Under the pieces are notes generated by a model. That model ran no database searches. It was not told the origin of the DNA and was given only the letters and a program-made list of their open reading frames with translations. The position numbers were made by a program, and so were the translations under genes. 64,000 nucleotides of DNA, taken from assembly GCA_041392505.1 (NCBI GenBank), contig JAWKLX010000018.1:96034-160033 (forward strand), read 5' to 3'. This document shows positions 60,601 through 64,000 of this stretch, piece by piece (position 1 is the first letter of the stretch; each line of letters starts with the position of its first letter). The DNA comes from UBA6168 sp041392505. GTDB taxonomy: Bacteria; Bacteroidota; Bacteroidia; Chitinophagales; Saprospiraceae.

Positions 60601-62630
60601 CCGTTTTGTTGCAGGTAAATTCCAGCACCTGACTTGACAAATTGGGAAACATTGGCGTTTCCAGCGGTGATGGTAAAACCATCCAGGGTATTGCCAGTAA
60701 GGTCTCCCTGTCCGCTGACGACGTGATAGGCATTGTCTCCATTGCTGGCAAAATCGGCCCCGTCGTCCTGCATCAAATCCCCGCTGAGGATGGCCACGTT
60801 TGTTTCCCAGTTGCGTTGCGACAGGCTTGTTTCGCCTCCAGCAAAACCTCCGTACAACGAAACGTTAGGGTATATGGTGAAAGTGGATTGGCGGTTGTTG
60901 TCGGTATTGCCACCTCCTTCATCGGGGTAGTAAGTGCCGTCGGCCACCCAGATGTCGGTCGGGTTTTGGCAAATTTGCGAAGCGGCCAGCGCATCCTGCA
61001 AAAGGTTGAAAGCATTGGTCCAGGAGGAGCCGTCGTTGCTGCCCGTTGCATTGGCATCCACGTAAAAGCGGGAATTGGCGGTAGTTGAAGGCAGTACGTT
61101 GACCGTGGCCGAGCAGAAAGAAGTGTTGCCGTTGTCGTCCTCTGCTGTTAGATAAACCGTGCGGGTGCCGATGCTGTCACAGGTGAGCGTATCGTTGTGC
61201 AGGTATTTGTCCACCACCATGCCACAGGCATCGCTGGCCGTGCCACTTTCAATTTCAGCAACTGAAAGCACATATTCAAAATTGGCATCCAACTCAACCC
61301 CTATGGTTTCGGTAATACAATTTATAGTTGGTGGTACTTCGTCCAGGACTTCCACGTTGGCCGTGCAATAATCATATTTTTGGGTGGTGCTTTTTATGGA
61401 CAATTGAACGGTATTGTCCCCGACATGGCTACAGTCAAAAGTGAGTGTCAAAGTCTCCGAAGGCACGAACAGCTTTTCCAGAACAAAATTGTCAGGTTCG
61501 GCAAAGCTGCCATTGTTGACATCATTGACATGGATGGTGGCCGAGCCATTCACGAGCGTGACCTCAACGTCTTTGCACTTCGCCGTGGGGCCGTCTTTGA
61601 CAGCGAACTGGTAGTGTACTTTGCCGTGGTCAGGTGACGAATCAACTTTCCCATCTTTTTTATCCACCTCTTCGGCATCATCGTTGGCAAAGCTCCCACC
61701 GCCGCCGCCGGGGTTGGTATAGGCACCGCCGCCGCCGGAATAGCCGCCGCCGCCGCCGCCGCCGGAAGGATGCCCAGCCCCCACTCCGTAACCGCCGCCG
61801 CCGTATCCGAACCCACCTTTGCCACCATTGATGTAATCGTCTCCACCTTCCCCACCTGTAAATCCTCCCGCATTTCCCCCGGTACCATCTCCTCCCAAGC
61901 CGTCCGTTAATGCCCCGCCACCACCGCCGCCAGTATTGGTGACACCATCATTCCCGCTCTCCCCGCCGTTGCCGTTGCATCCACCTTCCCCATGCCCACT
62001 GCCCAAGCCGGGCAATCCACATTCACCGCCTGTTGCGTTTTTCCCGTTGCTACCTGAACCGGCGATGTCGGATGCATAGGCACCGCCGCCGCCGCCAGCC
62101 ACTGCCAGGATGACCCAACAGGAGTTTGCATCTGCCAGGTCGGTGGAAGGGTCGGTGCAGGTAATGGTTGCGCTGGGATGATGGTACAAAACGGCAGTCC
62201 CGCCGCCGCCCCCTGCACCTGAAATTATTCCTCTTCGGATAGTACTGCCGTGGTGGCCAACCACGAACCGAACCACGCCGCCCGGCTGTAATTGACCGGC
62301 ACCAGTCCCTATTTGAAAACTGGCACGAACGGTTGCCCCGCCACCTCCTTTTCTTTCGTTGAAAATGCCTTTGTACGCACCACCATCGCCCCCTTTAAGG
62401 GTGAAGGTGAGATAGTTGTTGCCGTTGAGACCTCCCCCCGACGGAATGGTTTCATCATGGTAAGTGCCGGATTGGGAAATTTTGTAAAGATCCCCGTCGG
62501 CATTCAACTGTGCCATTGCAGCCGGAATAGCCACCAACATTTGCAGGCAACAAATAGCCAAGCAGATTTTTAGGTTTTGTTTTTTGAAAACAGTGGAAGA
62601 TAGGACTTTGGACAACTTTAAGTAGATCAT
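54696..62630 (-). CDS. Giant T9SS-exported adhesin-like multidomain protein (2644 residues)
   Basis: The signal peptide (about 1-41) is followed by a glycine-rich domain (about 85-345, with many GGGGGG runs) and two HYR-like domains (about 350-510). Two right-handed beta-helix regions (about 518-885 and 965-1373) of the choice-of-anchor-Q type each start YVDANA(T/A)G and end with a GAYE(H/F)Q motif. A MopE-like metal-binding segment lies between them (CYADTDGDNYGD, NSDCDD, EICDGIDNNCN). Ten tandem HYR-like domains of about 80 residues (about 1378-2180) carry conserved cysteine pairs. Then come a SprB-like repeat, a second MopE-like segment (about 2262-2365), a receptor-L-domain-like leucine-rich segment (about 2375-2510) and a T9SS tail (from about 2565). 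It is probably a surface adhesin or matrix protein. The frame is intact over 7.9 kb. Confidence 0.9.
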   Translation of the reverse strand: MIYLKLSKVLSSTVFKKQNLKICLAICCLQMLVAIPAAMAQLNADGDLYKISQSGTYHDETIPSGGGLNGNNYLTFTLKGGDGGAYKGIFNERKGGGGATVRASFQIGTGAGQLQPGGVVRFVVGHHGSTIRRGIISGAGGGGGTAVLYHHPSATITCTDPSTDLADANSCWVILAVAGGGGGAYASDIAGSGSNGKNATGGECGLPGLGSGHGEGGCNGNGGESGNDGVTNTGGGGGGALTDGLGGDGTGGNAGGFTGGEGGDDYINGGKGGFGYGGGGYGVGAGHPSGGGGGGGYSGGGGAYTNPGGGGGSFANDDAEEVDKKDGKVDSSPDHGKVHYQFAVKDGPTAKCKDVEVTLVNGSATIHVNDVNNGSFAEPDNFVLEKLFVPSETLTLTFDCSHVGDNTVQLSIKSTTQKYDYCTANVEVLDEVPPTINCITETIGVELDANFEYVLSVAEIESGTASDACGMVVDKYLHNDTLTCDSIGTRTVYLTAEDDNGNTSFCSATVNVLPSTTANSRFYVDANATGSNDGSSWTNAFNLLQDALAASQICQNPTDIWVADGTYYPDEGGGNTDNNRQSTFTIYPNVSLYGGFAGGETSLSQRNWETNVAILSGDLMQDDGADFASNGDNAYHVVSGQGDLTGNTLDGFTITAGNANVSQFVKSGAGIYLQQNGGLTISNCKVIANKADITGAGLYIVNSNTTSVQVVNCWFGGNRAGGSGGGVYIGGQGTSADFINVLFSGNWSPKGSAVAATGALSNTNLINCTVAANNSTTGAALYHNDSNVTTFNIINSIVWGNESAFTAESGAIFNVNYSIVQGGFTGTDNLDTNPIFLDLPDYNSAPTTTGDFHLQNCSPAIDAGTSTGAPTDDLVDAPRPANAGYDMGAYEHQGSPSPGITCYADTDGDNYGDAAVTQVFCGACGTGFVADNSDCDDTESAKNPGFTEICDGIDNNCNNQTDETEVCCPAGNVIYVDANAAGNNDGKTWTDAFNYLQDALALAPTCSGVTEIWVADGIYYPDEGGGMIDNDPAATFMMIDGIAIYGGFAGGETMVSERDWETNVTILSGDLMQDDEPNFANNGDNAWHVVLAAGATITASAILDGFTVTGGFANGPNININGGGMFIRNGANPSVSNCFFLSNTANVRGGGMAILFGSSPSITGCTFSGNTSPNNGGGGLDIEANSAPTLLNCSFLGNSAAPWGGGIMNINNSDPTLINCLFLGNTANTGGAVYNQDATSSPAFVNCSFSGNSANYGGALRNLGSTSLTMTNCIVWGNSSEIVNTSGGNAAVTNSIIQGDYPGTDNLDLDPLFVNQPDFNAAPTTAGDLRVQQCSPAIDAGDNTANSTSEDLDDNPRIVNSLGALEIDLGAYEFQDIVAPTAVCQNQTVQLDGVGNGVLAVASLDGGSMGCAPLTFSVGGETTLTFNCSEVGSNAVTLTVTDKNGSTHTCSATVTVEDKIAPSANCQAYTVQLDANGNGTLSASDIDNGSSDLCGNVSLSASPNTFNCSNIGSNSVTLTVTDDNSNTATCTAQVNVEDITPPTAVCQSHTVQLNASGNGSLTANNINNGSSDVCGIASLSASPNTFNCSDIGTNSVTLTVTDNSGNKNTCTTTVTVEDNVLPTANCQPHTVQLGASGNGSLTANDIDNSSTDACGIASLSASPNTFTCADVGTNNVTLTVIDNNGKTNTCTTTVTVEDNVLPTANCQPHTVQLDASGNGSLTASNINSGSTDACGIASLSASPNSFTCADVGTNNVTLTVTDNNGKNNTCTATVTVEDNVLPTAKCQPHTVQLDASGNGSLTASGVDNGSTDACGIASLSASPNTFTCADVGNNVVILTVTDMNGNENTCTATVTVEDNTNPIPSCKTTTVQLNSDSQYVLSENDVLNGGSDNCGSFTFWYMTPTMVDCADEGYSIPVTVYVFDANGNHANCTANISVEDSQPPVPICLNPTVQLGNNGTYALTTTDVYGGGVDNCGLIQLSGFSPAVLDCSYAGTIVPVTVIANDGNGNLANCTANVTVEDKIAPVAICQNAVVQLDASGNGSLSVNDVDGGSTDNCGIGDRALDVSVFACADVGPNTVILTITDLQGNVSTCQSTVMVEDNIAPSANCTAQTIQAVLDANGQYSINPSDLNDGSFDVCGNLSFAVNPSVLTCQHEGSNAVSLLVTDEHGNTATCTASVQVAEFLQVQSIIPTSESCSGNGDGSIVITAVAGGGQVGYSINGGNSFQFDGHFNNLTPGSYNILVKVFGIGNICEKTAVAVVGSGGTPTLWYQDSDGDGYTNGNTLMSCTQPPNYSATAQPGDCNDNEPTEFPGQAWYEDFDGDGFGNGTWQTGCQRPAGCYLQGELTAIDGDCDDNNALIFPDAPEICNGVDDDCDGEIDEETTGGLTYTGNVTFYSQTDVDAFSQCYSIIDGNLMIAGATIDSLNNLKNLKEVTGNVNIQFNGLENLAGLDSLSEIGGGLTIYYNNSLTTLSGLEGLNAVGGSLMIYYNFLLDDCCAIYDLLNENGVTGSEVIFFNKTGCNNVAEIIANCAPQSLVSNPTNTGTNHADSPLNHQKASAQATAFSMFPNPARDLVIVKLSPESKVQSLQVLDIFGKNIAQVKVAPGTDRVELDLSQLGNGTYMIQAQVFEGVPLAQKLVVIKD
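57057..58256 (-). repeat. Tandem 240-bp coding repeats (HYR-like domains)
   Basis: Five consecutive units of exactly 240 bp (starting at 57057, 57297, 57537, 57777 and 58017 on the plus strand) each encode one 80-residue domain containing HTVQL.ASGNGSLTA and VTVEDN. The three between 57057 and 57776 are nearly identical at DNA level, implying recent duplication or gene conversion. More diverged units continue on both sides. Confidence 0.85.
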
Positions 62631-62664
62631 TATAAGCAGAGTTTTGTAACAAAAGAAACCCTGA

Positions 62665-62695
62665 GGCTGGTCCTTTTATAAAAAAAAGACCAGCC
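62665..62695. repeat. Short perfect hairpin upstream of the giant gene
   Basis: GGCTGGTC and GACCAGCC pair around an A+T-rich loop. It lies 35 bp upstream of the giant protein's start, so it could be a leader hairpin or an old terminator. Confidence 0.5.
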
Positions 62696-62977
62696 ATAAG
62701 GGCAAGTTGTCCAATCTTCACAGCGCTTTATTAAGGGAGCTCCAAAGGTTGGACGAAGGCATTTGCCTCAATGACCGCAAAGTTGTCTCCCTGCCTTTTT
62801 TTATGCTTCCGCCATTGTTCAGAATGTTTCCGCTATTGTTCAGAGGCCAGTAAAATCAGGTGTTTTGTAAAGTAAAGTTCACGACAGTATATAAAATTTA
62901 AGGGTGAGCAATTTTGATGTACAAATGCCCCTATCCATGAGCCATAGAACAGCTACAGGTTAAACTTCTATCATTTT

Positions 62978-63104
62978 GTAACCCGCCGTTTTAACGGTGG
63001 GCAAGCCAATCCCCATTATTCCATCTATCATCTATGCAAAACATCAGCATCTATAGGCTGATGTGATGTACTGAGCAAAGCCCCCGGTTAAAACCGGAGG
63101 TTAC
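62978..63104. repeat. REPIN-like pair of inverted palindromes
   Basis: GTAACCCGCCGTTTTAACGG (continuing to 63002) and the complement of 63080-63104 (GTAACCTCCGGTTTTAACCG...) match at about 20 of 25 positions. Each arm is itself a palindrome (CCGCCGTTTTAACGGTGG; CCCCCGGTTAAAACCGGAGG). The spacer contains a further hairpin, ACATCAGC...GGCTGATGT. Two inverted REP units in this arrangement resemble a REPIN mobilised by a RAYT transposase, but none is in the window. The rest of 62631-63168 has no gene. Confidence 0.6.
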
Positions 63105-63168
63105 TAGATGTTTGATGTTGTTGCATTTTCGTCTTTTTAAATCAAGAAGGAATGTGAAAGCGCCAAAG

Positions 63169-64000
63169 TCACCCACGGACTTTGCTCGGCGGCGTGCCGA
63201 ACTCTTCGGCAAAAGAAGTGGAGAAATGCTGAAGGTGGCGGAAACCGACCTCGAAGGCGACCTCGGAAACGGTCTTGTCGGAGGTGAGCAAAAGATGCCT
63301 CGCCTTTTGCAAGCGCAAGAAACGGATGTAGTGGGTGGTGGATTTTCCGGTCAGGGCTTTGATCTTGTTGTGCAACTGCGTCCGGCTCACGCCCATCGCA
63401 GCGCACAGCTCTTTCACCCCAAAGTTTTCATCTTCCAGATTTTCATTTAGGATGGTTTGTATTTTTAAAATGTAGGCATCCTCATATTGGGCAGGCTCAT
63501 TGGTTTGAGCTGGTCGCTTGTCTTGGTTCAAGCTAAACTGTTGGACGCCGTACCGTTCCTGTAATTTCTTCCGCAGTTCGAGCAGTTTTCGCAACCTAAC
63601 CAATAATTCTTGCTTGTTGAAGGGCTTGGACAGATAGGCATCTGCTCCGCGTTCGAGGCCCTTGATCCTCGAAGCATCGTCTGTTTTAGCAGTTAGCAAA
63701 ATGATGGGAATATGGCTTGTTCGCTCATCGTTTTTCAAAAATTCAAGTAATTCAAAACCATCCTTTTCGGGCATCATGACATCGCTCACGATGAGATCGG
63801 GTACAGTCTCCAGCGCCATTTCAATGCCTTGCTGCCCATTTTGCGCCAGCAAAACTTGATAGTCGTTTGAAACACAAGTAAGCAGGTATTCAGCTACATC
63901 GGCATTGTCCTCGACGATGAGAAGCCTCCCCCCGGCCCCCTCCAATGGAGGGGGTGACGAAACAGCGGACGTCACGCCTTCCCCTCCATTGGAGGGGGCC
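63169..64000 (-). CDS. C-terminal part of a (hybrid) sensor regulator: REC-AraC-type HTH, truncated at the window edge
   Basis: The frame is open to the right edge, so the start is missing. Visible residues comprise a linker made from a palindromic repeat (SPPPLEGAGG), a receiver domain (LLIVEDNADVAEYLL, phosphoacceptor in LIVSDVMMPEKDG, LTAKTDD, YLSKPFN) and an AraC-type HTH (GVKELCAAMGVSRTQLHNKI and TVSEVAFEVGFRHLQHFSTSF). This order is that of the C-terminus of hybrid two-component system regulators, which combine a periplasmic sensor, kinase, receiver and HTH in one chain. The upstream kinase part is inferred, not seen. A GTG at 63975 could start a shorter protein but lies inside the repeat. 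Confidence 0.82.
   Translation of the reverse strand, partial: APSNGGEGVTSAVSSPPPLEGAGGRLLIVEDNADVAEYLLTCVSNDYQVLLAQNGQQGIEMALETVPDLIVSDVMMPEKDGFELLEFLKNDERTSHIPIILLTAKTDDASRIKGLERGADAYLSKPFNKQELLVRLRKLLELRKKLQERYGVQQFSLNQDKRPAQTNEPAQYEDAYILKIQTILNENLEDENFGVKELCAAMGVSRTQLHNKIKALTGKSTTHYIRFLRLQKARHLLLTSDKTVSEVAFEVGFRHLQHFSTSFAEEFGTPPSKVRG
63934..64000. repeat. Palindromic repeat inserted in frame in coding DNA
   Basis: CCCCCTCCAATGGAGGGGG (63936-63954) and its reverse complement (63981-63998) flank GTGACG...CGTCAC, making a nested inverted repeat of at least 67 bp. On the minus strand it reads through without a stop as APSNGGEG followed by VTSAVSSPPPLEGAGG, directly before the receiver domain. 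It may extend beyond the window. Confidence 0.7.

Noticed and set aside
61670..61820. CCG-rich stretch as a possible microsatellite or CpG-like regulatory repeat
   Set aside because: It encodes the Gly-rich domain of the giant protein in frame, so the pattern is explained by GGC/GGT glycine codons.
1..64000. rRNA, tRNA and known riboswitches
   Set aside because: I looked on both strands for tRNA cloverleaf ends (CCA, GGTTC-type T-arms), rRNA-conserved blocks and common riboswitch cores and found none. A covariance-model search would be needed to exclude weak candidates.

Overview
The window looks like a chromosome segment of a marine- or freshwater-type Bacteroidota, most likely a Saprospiria-like (Lewinella/Haliscomenobacter-like) lineage. 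The evidence is eight predicted exported proteins ending in type IX secretion (T9SS) sorting tails, a SusC/SusD pair, LytTR two-component signalling, HYR, SprB and MopE-type modules, TAnnTTTG-type promoters and no Shine-Dalgarno pattern. This lineage call is inference from gene content; no rRNA or tRNA gene is present to anchor it.

Layout. 0-8 kb: two T9SS cargo proteins (an Asp-box propeller and an FG-GAP/VCBS propeller) and a LytS/LytR-type sensor-regulator pair on the minus strand. 8-19 kb: a repeat-rich T9SS cargo gene broken by four frameshifts, an MFS exporter, a frameshifted unknown gene of about 490 codons, a small lipoprotein, and a metzincin protease with three GEVED domains. 19-22 kb: a sparse stretch with a 253-bp MITE, two small genes and a membrane-anchored HTH protein divergent from the next locus. 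22-33 kb: SusC, SusD, an SGNH hydrolase, a lipoprotein with lamin-tail-like repeats, an esterase-like lipoprotein and an SLC13 carboxylate transporter, all on the plus strand and plausibly one uptake system. 33-40 kb: an A+T-rich island with a TolB-N/TPR/AraC fusion regulator, a second MFS exporter, a beta-lactamase-fold hydrolase, an alpha/beta hydrolase and an outer-membrane protein. 40-51 kb: a decayed secreted-protein gene, an aryl-sulfotransferase-like T9SS protein, a large GH81-CBM6-CBM56 laminarinase, an orphan antitoxin-like gene, a Ycf48-like lipoprotein, a frameshifted queA and an M42 peptidase. 51-64 kb: a T9SS beta-propeller-like protein, a 2644-residue adhesin-like T9SS protein, and the 3' end of a hybrid sensor kinase.

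Two themes run through the window. First, intergenic regions hold many palindromic mobile repeats. The best supported are a 253-bp element at 19221-19473 with 15-bp terminal inverted repeats and a 5-bp target duplication, a diverged relative at 28061-28251 that keeps the flanks but has an unrelated palindromic core, and a 142-bp element at 50167-50308 with an 8-bp flanking direct repeat. A further palindrome sits in frame inside the sensor-kinase linker at the right edge.

Second, several genes are interrupted by one-base losses in homopolymer runs. Eight such sites lie in otherwise intact genes, with one further opposite-sign shift in queA. The uniform pattern points to sequencing or assembly error rather than biology, and the affected genes are annotated here across the breaks.
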